Shown here piece after piece: positions 8,203 through 15,599 of a DNA stretch of 21,363 bases. Source of the DNA: Bacteroides sp. (lineage in GTDB: Bacteria; Bacteroidota; Bacteroidia; Bacteroidales; Bacteroidaceae); NCBI GenBank assembly GCA_019414725.1, contig DXLM01000054.1, positions 1 through 21,363 on the forward strand, written 5' to 3'. Within the stretch, counting starts at the first letter, position 1. The number at the start of each line of letters is the position of its first letter. The notes under the pieces were generated by a model. That model made no database searches. It worked only from the letters and a program-made list of their open reading frames with translations, and had not been told where the DNA came from. The translations under genes were made by a program, and so were the position numbers.

Positions 8203-8210
8203 CAAAGATA
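8203..8210 (-). promoter_or_regulatory. -7 promoter box for the TenI-like gene
   Basis: TATCTTTG on the minus strand, 22 bases before the ATG at 8181. It is divergent from the lipoprotein promoter at 8362-8369. Nothing else recognisable was seen in the 219-base intergenic region 8182-8400. Confidence 0.6.
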
Positions 8211-8361
8211 GCAACCTATTTGTAATAATCCTAGTGGATTTATAGATTTATTTTTGATAAACCTGTAAATCAATGGGATACTTTCCCCGAAAAAGTGATT
8301 CATGCGATGGAAAAGTTTTAAATAATCTGTGTGTATCTGTATGAAATAGGCGTTTTTTATT

Positions 8362-8369
8362 TACTTTTG
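8362..8369 (+). promoter_or_regulatory. -7 promoter box for the lipoprotein/ATP-grasp pair
   Basis: TACTTTTG, a match to TAnnTTTG, 31 bases before the ATG at 8401. The -33 region is not clear. Confidence 0.5.
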
Positions 8370-8400
8370 CGCTAATAAAACAAGACGAATAGATAGAATT

Positions 8401-8754
8401 ATGAATAAAAAACAATTTCTTGCAGCCGCATTTTGTTTGATGGCACTTGCCGGATGTACGCAAAAAACGGAATTGCCTGAGAATCCTAAAGATCAAGAAG
8501 AGTACCGTGATCATCAGGGAAACAGTTGGATTTATAACGCTATGCTAATGCGTTGGGCATTAATGCCGTCTATGGCCAACGGACTTTCTACCACACATTA
8601 TTATTATCCTAAATCTGATTCGTGGACAGATGCTAACGGAATGAAAGTGGATGCTCCTTCAAAAGTGAATGTGGGGGCAAAATCGTCTACAAAATCAAAA
8701 TCGAGCGGAAGTGTTTTTGGGAAAACACGCCGTTCATCCGGTGTTCATAGTTAA
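8401..8754 (+). CDS. Small lipoprotein of unknown function, partner of the ATP-grasp ligase
   Basis: A 117-residue product with a clear lipoprotein signal: KKQF basic start, hydrophobic stretch, lipobox LAGC with Cys 19. The mature part begins with charged residues, then a central segment with NSWIYNAMLMRWALMP and THYYYPKSDSW, and ends in a Ser/Lys/Gly-rich, basic, probably flexible tail (KSSTKSKSSGSVFG). I do not recognise a named family. It lies 12 bases before the GspS-like gene, which has an AGGAAG ribosome site, so the two are almost surely co-transcribed. E. coli YgiB (lipoprotein) and YgiC (GspS-like) form a comparable pair, suggesting an analogous, unproven partnership. Confidence 0.8.
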   Translation: MNKKQFLAAAFCLMALAGCTQKTELPENPKDQEEYRDHQGNSWIYNAMLMRWALMPSMANGLSTTHYYYPKSDSWTDANGMKVDAPSKVNVGAKSSTKSKSSGSVFGKTRRSSGVHS

Positions 8755-8766
8755 TAGGAAGCGGAT

Positions 8767-9891
8767 ATGAAAAGAATACCTGTTACGCCACGTTCAGACT
8801 ACCGTGAGAAAATAGAAGCGCTGGGCTTTGATTTTCATGGTGATTATTGGCGCGAGGAAGCGTATTATCGTTTTACGGCTGAAGAAACAGCCTGTTTGGA
8901 GGAAGCAACCAATGAGGCGTACCGTCTGTATTGTGAGACTGCTCAATTCATTATTGAAGATAACCCGGAATTTATGGAGCGTGCATTGAATATTCCGAAG
9001 GAGATTGGTGAGCGTATCCGTGCTTCTTGGGATGCGGATGAGTTAAGTCTGTATGGTCGTTTTGATTTTATATTAGCCAAGGATGGTACTCCGAAAATAT
9101 TGGAGTTCAATGCTGATACACCGACTTCTTTGCTTGAAGCATCTGTTATCCAATGGCAATGGAAAGAGGATGTTTTTCCGGAATGCGACCAGTTTAATGG
9201 TATTCATGAAGGATTGGTGCAGTCATGGAAAGATATTTTCCCCAAAAAAGGAGAGATTCATTTTGCTGGTGCATTAGAGAATAATGAAGATACAGGAACG
9301 TTGCAATATCTGGCAAGTACGGCGATGGAGGCTGGGTTTTCTACCCGAGTATTGGATATGCAGGCGCTGGATTTGCAAAATGGACGATTTTTTGATCCGG
9401 CAGGTGAACTAGTGAACCGGTGCTTTAAACTTTATCCGTGGGAGTGGATGGTGGACGAAAGTCCTGACGGATGTCTAGCGGAAATGGAATGGTTGGAGCC
9501 GATATGGAAATTGGTGATGTCCAATAAGGCGATCCTTGCCACATTGTACGAGTTGTTTCCGGATTCTCCTTATGTGCTTCCTTGTTATTTGTCGCGCCCT
9601 CGGTCGGGATTGTTTTGTAAAAAACCGGTCTTCTCTCGTGAAGGTCATAATGTAAGCGTTGTTGATATCCGGGATTGGGAGGAATATGTACGTATAGCTG
9701 AAACGGAGGGTGATTATAACACTGGAGCTTATGTATATCAGGAGTATGTGGAACCGACAGCGTACAGTGGCAGATATCCAGTTATTGGTTCTTGGATTAT
9801 AGGAGGAGAAGCTGCGGGCATCGGTATTCGCGAAAATCGTATGGAGGTTACAGATAACTTGTCCGAGTTTGTACCACATATTATAGGATAA
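8767..9891 (+). CDS. Glutathionylspermidine synthase-like ATP-grasp ligase (YgiC/YjfC type)
   Basis: A 374-residue protein matching the C-terminal synthetase domain of bifunctional glutathionylspermidine synthase, without the N-terminal amidase. Its length fits the stand-alone YgiC/YjfC group. Visible motifs: LYGRFDFI at 95-102, the ATP/Mg-binding stretch ILEFNADTPTSLLEAS at 111-126, WEWM in the middle, AYVYQEYVEP, and PVIGSWIIGGEAAGIGIRE near the C-terminus, ending in the family-typical FVPH. Family members form an amide bond between a carboxylate and an amine at the cost of ATP; the substrates for this subgroup are not evident from sequence. A polyamine acceptor is an inference from homology and from pot and nspC genes in the same window. 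Co-transcribed with the upstream lipoprotein. Confidence 0.88.
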   Translation: MKRIPVTPRSDYREKIEALGFDFHGDYWREEAYYRFTAEETACLEEATNEAYRLYCETAQFIIEDNPEFMERALNIPKEIGERIRASWDADELSLYGRFDFILAKDGTPKILEFNADTPTSLLEASVIQWQWKEDVFPECDQFNGIHEGLVQSWKDIFPKKGEIHFAGALENNEDTGTLQYLASTAMEAGFSTRVLDMQALDLQNGRFFDPAGELVNRCFKLYPWEWMVDESPDGCLAEMEWLEPIWKLVMSNKAILATLYELFPDSPYVLPCYLSRPRSGLFCKKPVFSREGHNVSVVDIRDWEEYVRIAETEGDYNTGAYVYQEYVEPTAYSGRYPVIGSWIIGGEAAGIGIRENRMEVTDNLSEFVPHIIG

Positions 9892-9904
9892 AGTCAAACT
9901 ATCC

Positions 9905-9959
9905 ATGTGCCGGTCGATGCCGGACGACGGATGTCGTCATGCCTCGACTGTTGGCACAT
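9905..9959. repeat. Long GC-rich imperfect hairpin between convergent genes
   Basis: Nested inverted repeats: ATGTGCC (9905-9911) with GGCACAT (9953-9959), GTCGA (9913-9917) with TCGAC (9944-9948), and GACGAC (9923-9928) with GTCGTC (9933-9938), closing on a GGAT loop. About 18 paired bases plus a partly pairing internal loop. It sits 13 bases past the ATP-grasp gene and 44 bases past the thiF stop. No U-tract follows, so it could be a factor-assisted or processing end for both transcripts, or a dispersed palindromic repeat. Confidence 0.8.
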
Positions 9960-10003
9960 AATTGAGGAATTAATGTCTTTTGAATAGGGTCGGTTCGATT
10001 CCT

Positions 10004-10696
10004 CTAGAAAGAAATGAGATGGGTTTCCATCGTTTTTACGTTAATCGTCCATAATTTGCCGCTTAACACTTCGCCATATTCACCTATAATCTTCAACACT
10101 TCAGCAGCTTCGGCACAACCTATTATGCCGGGGGTTACACCTAATACTCCTTTGGGCGGATGGGGCATGGATAGCATTTCTGTTTCGTCGGGGAAAAAGT
10201 GGCGGTAATCGGGGCCTCCTTGGTAATTGAAAACGGATACTTGACCTTCGAAGGCACGGATGGCACCATATACATAAACTTTTCCCCATTTCACACAGAT
10301 ATCATTGATAAGATAGCGGGTAGCGAAATTATCACATCCATCTATAATGATGTCGTAGGTACGGATAATTTCATCCGCATTCTCTTTAGTCAGTCTTGTG
10401 GGATAGGCATTGATTTGTACATCATGGTTCAGGGCTTCAAGACGTTTCTTGGCTTGGATAGCTTTGGGCATGCCTACCTCGGCTTCACTATAAAGTACTT
10501 GACGTTGCAAGTTGCTGACACTTACCACATCATCGTCTATTAATCCGATGGTACCTACTCCGGCTCCTGTCAGGTACAAGGCAACAGGAGATCCCAGACC
10601 ACCTACACCGACAATAAGCACTTTGGCCTGCTGAAGCCGTTGTTGTCCTTTTTCTCCCAATTCAGGGAGAATAATTTGACGGTTATATCTTTCCAC
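10004..10696 (-). CDS. thiF: ThiF/MoeB/HesA-family adenylyltransferase
   Basis: E1-like enzyme that adenylates the ThiS C-terminus before sulfur loading. The 230-residue sequence has the nucleotide-binding GVGGLG at 30-35, acidic IDDDVV at 53-58, NLQRQ at 62-66 and the CDNF motif at 121-124. It is shorter than many homologues and lacks the two CxxC zinc pairs and the conserved cysteine near the crossover loop found in E. coli ThiF; its only cysteines are at 121, 134 and 194. The start is GTG, with no good Shine-Dalgarno. It is the last gene of the thiamine operon, separated from thiH by 78 bases that include a terminator-like hairpin. Position in the operon makes ThiS the likely partner. Confidence 0.88.
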   Translation of the reverse strand: MERYNRQIILPELGEKGQQRLQQAKVLIVGVGGLGSPVALYLTGAGVGTIGLIDDDVVSVSNLQRQVLYSEAEVGMPKAIQAKKRLEALNHDVQINAYPTRLTKENADEIIRTYDIIIDGCDNFATRYLINDICVKWGKVYVYGAIRAFEGQVSVFNYQGGPDYRHFFPDETEMLSMPHPPKGVLGVTPGIIGCAEAAEVLKIIGEYGEVLSGKLWTINVKTMETHLISF

Positions 10697-10715
10697 TTTG
10701 TTTGTTGTTAATTTG

Positions 10716-10757
10716 AAAAAAAGGAGCTTTGTATTATTTATACAGCCCCATTCCTTT
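10716..10757 (-). terminator. Attenuator-like hairpin between thiH and thiF
   Basis: On the minus strand AAAGGA (10757-10752) pairs with TCCTTT (10725-10720), with inner GCT/AGC and GTAT/ATAC helices. The stem runs straight into a seven-T run (10722-10716). This resembles an intrinsic terminator but lies inside the operon, so it probably reduces rather than abolishes thiF transcription. Confidence 0.55.
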
Positions 10758-10774
10758 AAAAATATGGGTAAAAT

Positions 10775-11905
10775 CTATCGTATTGGCGTGAACTTGTCAA
10801 AAGAAACATCCCAGTCTTTCCATACCGGCTCCCTTCCTAATGATTTCAGTGCGTGTTCTACTTCTACGGCTGTACGCTCATCACTTACATGGAATTGTTC
10901 CAAAGCTTGCGGATAGGTATAGTATCCCCCCGGTTCAGTTTTGCTTTCAGCACTCATGGTAGTCACTCCTAGCCCTGCCATGTTGTCGCGGATTTGTGCC
11001 GGTTCACGAGTGGAGTAGGAGATATCTACATCGTGATCGAAAATACGCATGGCAAAAGTGAGCTGTGCCAACTCACGATCATTCATGATGACATTCGGCT
11101 GGAAACCACCGTTTTCTGCCGGACGCATACGGGGGAAGTTGACACTGTATTTGGTTTTCCAATACTTTTTCTGAAGATAGCGTAAGTGATAAGCCATCAT
11201 GGTCACATCGGTGCGCCATTCTTCCAGTCCGATAAGTACTCCCATGCCAATGGAGTGGACTCCTGCCTGACCCATGCGGTCGAAGCCGTTTACCCGCCAC
11301 TCGAATTTGGATTTCATCCCGCGTGGGTGATATATATTATAACGGGCTTTGTTATAAGTTTCCTGAAAGCAAATGACTCCATTCAGTCCGTGTTCTTTCA
11401 GTTCGGCATATTCTTCGGCTTTGAGGGGCATTACCTCTATCTTCAGATTGCTGAAATATTTTTTGGCGATGTCCAAAGCTTTAGCCAGATAAGGGACTCC
11501 GGCTTTTGCCGGATTCTCTCCGGTCACCAGTAACAGGTTCTCAAAAGGCCCCAGTTTCTTGATGGCTTTGTATTCATCTTCAATCTGTTCGGGGGTGAGG
11601 ATGGTACGTGCCATCGGGTTGCTGATATGGAAACCACAATACACACAAGAATTGGTGCAGGAGTTGGTGATATACAGCGGTATAAACATGGAGATGGTTT
11701 TGCCGAAACGTTCTTCGGTATATTTTTTGCTTAGTTGCGCCATCGGCTCCAGGTATTTTGCTGCTGCGGGGGAGATGAGCGCCATAAAGTCGTCCACATC
11801 GCAATGTTCCTTGCCAAGAGCGCGGAGCACATCACTTTCGGTCTTGGAGTAGATGGTTTTGGTGGTTTCTTCCCAATCTATTTTTTCAAGTTCTTCTGAA
11901 AACAT
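10775..11905 (-). CDS. thiH: 2-iminoacetate synthase ThiH (radical SAM tyrosine lyase)
   Basis: Cleaves tyrosine with S-adenosylmethionine to give dehydroglycine (2-iminoacetate) for thiazole formation, releasing p-cresol; this is the anaerobic alternative to glycine oxidase ThiO. The 376-residue length is normal. The radical SAM cluster motif CxxxCxxC is at Cys 83, 87 and 90 (NSCTNSCVYCGFH). VTGENPAK at about 127-134 fits the SAM-binding GGE-type motif of ThiH, and the C-terminal RMRPAENGG is family-typical. The 85-base gap to the upstream oxidoreductase gene contains repeats but no recognisable promoter, so it is probably transcribed from the thiS promoter. Confidence 0.95.
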   Translation of the reverse strand: MFSEELEKIDWEETTKTIYSKTESDVLRALGKEHCDVDDFMALISPAAAKYLEPMAQLSKKYTEERFGKTISMFIPLYITNSCTNSCVYCGFHISNPMARTILTPEQIEDEYKAIKKLGPFENLLLVTGENPAKAGVPYLAKALDIAKKYFSNLKIEVMPLKAEEYAELKEHGLNGVICFQETYNKARYNIYHPRGMKSKFEWRVNGFDRMGQAGVHSIGMGVLIGLEEWRTDVTMMAYHLRYLQKKYWKTKYSVNFPRMRPAENGGFQPNVIMNDRELAQLTFAMRIFDHDVDISYSTREPAQIRDNMAGLGVTTMSAESKTEPGGYYTYPQALEQFHVSDERTAVEVEHALKSLGREPVWKDWDVSFDKFTPIR

Positions 11906-11922
11906 AATTTTTTTTGTTATAG

Positions 11923-11983
11923 TTCTATAAGATGATTTCGCTTCTATAAGAGCCTATTTAAACTTTTTCGGCATTTAAACAGG
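11923..11983. repeat. Direct repeats and an inverted repeat upstream of thiH
   Basis: TTCTATAAGA occurs twice, at 11923-11932 and 11942-11951, with start points 19 bases apart. Next to it CCTATTTAAA (11953-11962) can pair with TTTAAACAGG (11974-11983); the single mismatch becomes a G-U pair in leftward RNA. No U-tract follows. Possible regulator site or RNA structure in the leader of thiH. Confidence 0.4.
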
Positions 11984-11990
11984 TTTCAAG

Positions 11991-12563
11991 CTATAAGTTT
12001 CTTATTATTTTTCTACATTTCTTTTTGTCGCTTTCCGTCAGCTCGGGATGTAACTTCGTTCCTCCCTTCTGGATAACGCCTTTGATAGAGAATCCGCTCC
12101 ACTTCAGAATTTCGCGCAACGCTTTTACTACACCGCGTGTCTGGTTAAACCAGATATTGAACGGCCATGGGGTGGAGCAGGTGCTTACGATGACTGCTTT
12201 CTTGCCTTTATGCAACGCTTGGGGGATCCCTTTCGGACTTTCTCCCATCATGCCGTACACGATGCGGTCGAACACTACTTTCAGATGTCCGTTCATGTTT
12301 CCCCAATAGCAGGGTGATCCGACAATCAGCACGTCTGCCCATTGTATCTTTTGAAGCGTGCGCTGCGCATCGTCTTCGGGTAGGACACAGGCCTGCCGGC
12401 TGCGGCAAGCCATGCATCCTGTACAGGGGCGTACCTGCAATTTATGGATGGATATTGCTTCCACTTCGGCGCCACGTATGCGAGCTTCTTCGGCCATGAT
12501 GTCCAGCATTCGGCTGATAAGTCCTTGGCAACGAGGACTTCCGTTGAGTATCAATATCTTCAT
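11991..12563 (-). CDS. Flavodoxin-fold NAD(P)H oxidoreductase with a four-cysteine motif
   Basis: A 190-residue protein of the NADPH-dependent FMN reductase / iron-sulfur flavoprotein type. It starts MKILILNGSPR (FMN phosphate loop), has PCTGCMACRSRQACVLPEDD with Cys at 47, 50, 53 and 59, and then VLIVGSPCYWGNMNGHLKVVFDR, the flavin-binding segment. The cysteine spacing C-x2-C-x2-C-x5-C suggests an Fe-S cluster or metal site. A long open frame continues upstream to 12848, but it overlaps the neighbouring gene and looks non-coding. The ATG at 12563 shares a base with the stop of the HEAT-like gene (TAATG), implying coupled translation. It lies inside the thiamine operon with no known thiamine role; supplying electrons to ThiC or ThiH is an inference. 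Confidence 0.85.
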   Translation of the reverse strand: MKILILNGSPRCQGLISRMLDIMAEEARIRGAEVEAISIHKLQVRPCTGCMACRSRQACVLPEDDAQRTLQKIQWADVLIVGSPCYWGNMNGHLKVVFDRIVYGMMGESPKGIPQALHKGKKAVIVSTCSTPWPFNIWFNQTRGVVKALREILKWSGFSIKGVIQKGGTKLHPELTESDKKKCRKIIRNL

Positions 12564-13078
12564 TACCTTATTTTTTTTAGGATGTTGTTGCGGACACATT
12601 GCACTGCAACCGTATAGTATTCCGGTTCCATATTTTCCAGATATGCTTTCAGCTCTCCTGTCAGTTCCGGTTCTTCCAGGCAGATGTCGTAGGCAAGTTT
12701 CATGCAGACGGCTTGTCCGGATGCGCTTTCGGCAGAAGATAGCATACCTTGAAGGCAGAAATCGAAGAAAGCTGCGTTGACAGGCTTCGGGACAGGAAGA
12801 TGATGAAGGATATTCAGTAGCAGGCGTCTTGTTCCATCGTGGGGGCATTGCATGGCCCGTAACATCAGTTCCTCCCTTTTATCCATCAATAGGGAAGGAA
12901 GGAGGAAACTCAGTTTTTCACAAGCCCAAGTGGCACGCCAGGCTATCCTTGTTTCTTCATGCTGCGTTAGAGTATAAAGAGCATCAAAGCGGTCGGGGGA
13001 GCTGGCCACTTGATCTACTATGTTGTCTATGTGTTTTCTTCCTAAAGTTCCTTCAAGTGCTTTCTTGAAATCTTCCAT
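12563..13078 (-). CDS. HEAT-repeat-like helical protein of unknown function in the thi operon
   Basis: A 171-residue, mostly helical, probably cytoplasmic protein with no signal peptide. Repeated helix pairs are visible, such as FDALYTLTQHEETRIAWRAT at about 33-52, REELMLRAMQCPHDGTRRLL further on, and QAVCMKLAYDICLEEPELTG, which resembles the HEAT/adaptin or DNA-alkylation-repair-like superhelix pattern. I do not recognise a specific family and see no catalytic motif. It starts 21 bases after the thiC stop and its TAA overlaps the ATG of the flavodoxin-type gene, so it is firmly inside the thiamine operon. A scaffold or chaperone role is possible, but nothing in the sequence proves it. Confidence 0.8.
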   Translation of the reverse strand: MEDFKKALEGTLGRKHIDNIVDQVASSPDRFDALYTLTQHEETRIAWRATWACEKLSFLLPSLLMDKREELMLRAMQCPHDGTRRLLLNILHHLPVPKPVNAAFFDFCLQGMLSSAESASGQAVCMKLAYDICLEEPELTGELKAYLENMEPEYYTVAVQCVRNNILKKIR

Positions 13079-13099
13079 AGTTTTTACAAAGTCAGTTGT

Positions 13100-14800
13100 T
13101 TAATTACCCACGTTCTTCAAGTCGCGGCTCAGTTTCATAGCGCAGAAGTTGGGTCCGCACATGGTACAGTACTCACCGTCCGTATGGCGGCCTTCATTGA
13201 AGTATTCCAAAGCGCGGTCGGGATCCAGACTCAGATGGAACTGGTCGCGCCAACGGAATTCATAACGTGCCTTGCTTAAAGCATTGTCGCGGATCTGTGC
13301 GCCTGGATGCCCTTTCGCTAGATCGGCAGCATGGGCAGCAATCTTGTAAGTGATGACACCTATGCGTACATCTTCTTTGTTGGGCAATCCCAGATGTTCT
13401 TTCGGGGTGACATAACATAGCATGGCAGTGCCTAACCAGCCGATTTGTGCGGCACCGATGGCCGAAGTGATATGGTCATATCCCGGAGCGATGTCCGTTA
13501 CCAGCGGACCGAGGGTGTAGAACGGTGCGTTGTGACAGTGAGAGATCTGGCGTTCCATGTTTTCTTTGATTTTATGCAAAGGTACATGCCCCGGTCCTTC
13601 AATGAATGCCTGTACGTTTTTGTTCCATGCTCGGAGTACAAGTTCACCCATGGTATCCAGTTCGGCAAACTGTGCCTCGTCATTAGCGTCAGCGATACAG
13701 CCCGGACGAAGTCCGTCACCCAAGGATACGGCTACATCGTATTGTGCCAGAATATCACAGATGTCATCAAAATGCTCATATAAGAAACTTTCCTTGTCAT
13801 GTACCAGACACCACTTGCTCATGATGCTGCCTCCGCGGCTTACGATGCCACACAGACGTTTGTCGGCCAGATGTACATTCTGGCGGCGTATTCCGGCATG
13901 GATGGTAAAGTAGTCCACTCCTTGTTCGCATTGTTCGATTAATGTATCTTTATAAATCTCCCAATTCAGATTCTCTACTTTACCGTTTACTTTCTCTAAT
14001 GCCTGATAAATAGGTACGGTACCTACGGGGACAGGACAGTTGCGGACAATCCATTCGCGTGTTTCGTGAATGTTATCGCCGGTCGAGAGATCCATCAGGG
14101 TATCACCTCCCCATTTGCAGCTCCACACGGCTTTTTCCACCTCTTCGTCAATGGAGGAAGTAGTGGCGGAGTTTCCGATGTTCGTGTTGATCTTCACTAA
14201 AAAGTTCCTGCCGATAATCATAGGCTCGCTTTCGGGGTGGTTGATATTGGCGGGAAGTACGGCACGCCCTGCGGCTATTTCATCACGCACGAATTCAGGG
14301 GTGATAAAGGTGTCGATGCCCAGTTCCCGGCAATTCATGTTTTCACGGATGGCTACATATTCCATTTCCGGTGTAACTATGCCGGCTTTGGCGTATGCCA
14401 TTTGTGTGATGGCCTTTCCGGCTTTGGCACGATAGGGCAGGGCGATGTGTTCAAAGCGCAGGTGGTCCAGACTTTTATCGTCACGGCGCATCTTTCCGTA
14501 TTCTGAGGTAATGGAGGGCAGTTTTTCCACGTCTCCCCGTCCAATAATCCAGCTTTCGCGCATACGGGGAAGTCCTTTTTTCAGATCGATTTCCATATTG
14601 GGATCACTGAACGGACCACTGGTGTCATAAATATAAACAGGAGCATTGGGCGTTGTTACCTTTTCACCGTTCACTATGTTCACAGTAGGAGTCAGGTTTA
14701 CTTTCTGCATTCCTACTTTGATGTATGGGAACAGGGTTCCTTGCATATATGCCTTTTCTGCATGAGCGTATGCTTTTTTATCTTGCTTTTTGTCTATCAT
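13100..14800 (-). CDS. thiC: Phosphomethylpyrimidine synthase ThiC
   Basis: Radical SAM enzyme converting aminoimidazole ribotide to hydroxymethylpyrimidine phosphate, the pyrimidine half of thiamine. The 566 residues are intact. The C-terminal cluster motif CxxCxxxxC is at Cys 545, 548 and 553 (CTMCGPNFC). Other signatures are ISRGGSIMSKW, GDGLRPG, EGPGHVPLHKI and LGPLVTDIAPGYDH. It lies 8 bases after thiG and is co-transcribed from the TPP-riboswitch promoter. Placing thiC within one operon with the thiazole genes lets a single riboswitch control both branches. No truncation or frameshift was seen. Confidence 0.97.
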   Translation of the reverse strand: MIDKKQDKKAYAHAEKAYMQGTLFPYIKVGMQKVNLTPTVNIVNGEKVTTPNAPVYIYDTSGPFSDPNMEIDLKKGLPRMRESWIIGRGDVEKLPSITSEYGKMRRDDKSLDHLRFEHIALPYRAKAGKAITQMAYAKAGIVTPEMEYVAIRENMNCRELGIDTFITPEFVRDEIAAGRAVLPANINHPESEPMIIGRNFLVKINTNIGNSATTSSIDEEVEKAVWSCKWGGDTLMDLSTGDNIHETREWIVRNCPVPVGTVPIYQALEKVNGKVENLNWEIYKDTLIEQCEQGVDYFTIHAGIRRQNVHLADKRLCGIVSRGGSIMSKWCLVHDKESFLYEHFDDICDILAQYDVAVSLGDGLRPGCIADANDEAQFAELDTMGELVLRAWNKNVQAFIEGPGHVPLHKIKENMERQISHCHNAPFYTLGPLVTDIAPGYDHITSAIGAAQIGWLGTAMLCYVTPKEHLGLPNKEDVRIGVITYKIAAHAADLAKGHPGAQIRDNALSKARYEFRWRDQFHLSLDPDRALEYFNEGRHTDGEYCTMCGPNFCAMKLSRDLKNVGN

Positions 14801-14808
14801 ATTTCTGT

Positions 14809-15582
14809 TTAATCTAAGAATGAAGTTAAAGGGGATGAGGCGGATGCGATCAAGTTCTGTCCTACTGCTCCTAAGCCTGCTTCATAGGCGCGGCGTCCGG
14901 CAATGACAGCTTCCTTGAAGGCTATTGCCATTTCTACCGGTTGGCCGGCTACTGCGATGGCTGTATTGACCAGACAGGCGTCCGCACCCATTTCCATCGC
15001 TTCGGTGGCATGGCTGGGGGCGCCTATTCCGGCGTCTACTACCACAGGAACGGAAGCTTGTTCGATAATGATGCGCAGGAAGTCACGTGTCTGCAAGCCT
15101 TTGTTTGTCCCGATGGGGGCGGCAAGCGGCATGACGGTTGCTGCTCCTGCCTCTTCCAGCCGTTTGCATAATGTAGGATCTGCCTGGCAATAGGGCAATA
15201 CGACGAAACCTAGTTTGACTAGTTCCTCGGTTGCTTTCAATGTTTCGGTAGAATCTGGCAACAAGTAGCGCGGATCGGGATGAATTTCCAGTTTCAGCCA
15301 GTTGGTGCCAAAGGCCTCGCGGGCCATTTGTGCGGCAAAGACGGCTTCTTCGGCTGTGCGCACACCGGAGGTATTGGGCAATAGCTGTATGTGGGGGTGA
15401 ATGATATGTTTCAGCATATCATCTTCCTTATCGTCCAGTTCAATGCGTTTCATGGCTACGGTTACCATTTCACACCCTGATGCCAGAATGGCTTCTTCCA
15501 TTACGGTGTTTGAATTGAATTTACCGGTTCCCAGGAATAAACGGGAATTAAATTCTTTTCCAGCTATAATCAGTTTCTTCAT
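14809..15582 (-). CDS. thiG: Thiazole synthase ThiG
   Basis: Builds the thiazole phosphate carboxylate from deoxyxylulose phosphate, 2-iminoacetate (from ThiH) and ThiS thiocarboxylate. It is a TIM-barrel enzyme of 257 residues. Visible features: LFLGTGKF at 15-22, TVAMKRIEL at 41-49, NTSGVRTAEEA at 70-80, the Schiff-base lysine candidate Lys 97 in NWLKLEI, VLPYCQADPTLCKRL, LAAPIGTNKGL and VVVDAGIGAPSHA. It is 17 bases downstream of thiE and 8 bases upstream of thiC, in one leftward operon. Presence of ThiH and absence of ThiO in the window fit an anaerobic lifestyle. Confidence 0.97.
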   Translation of the reverse strand: MKKLIIAGKEFNSRLFLGTGKFNSNTVMEEAILASGCEMVTVAMKRIELDDKEDDMLKHIIHPHIQLLPNTSGVRTAEEAVFAAQMAREAFGTNWLKLEIHPDPRYLLPDSTETLKATEELVKLGFVVLPYCQADPTLCKRLEEAGAATVMPLAAPIGTNKGLQTRDFLRIIIEQASVPVVVDAGIGAPSHATEAMEMGADACLVNTAIAVAGQPVEMAIAFKEAVIAGRRAYEAGLGAVGQNLIASASSPLTSFLD

Positions 15583-15599
15583 TGTATTTTGTGATTTTA

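Noticed and set aside
12564..12848. 95-residue N-terminal extension of the flavodoxin-type protein
   Set aside because: The extension overlaps the HEAT-like gene in another frame, is Arg/Ser/Pro-rich without family similarity, and the FMN-binding MKILILNGSP start lies at 12563.
13445..13913. Long open frames opposite thiC, including 112 and 118 residues
   Set aside because: They are antisense shadows of the conserved thiC coding sequence, with no ribosome site or recognisable domain.
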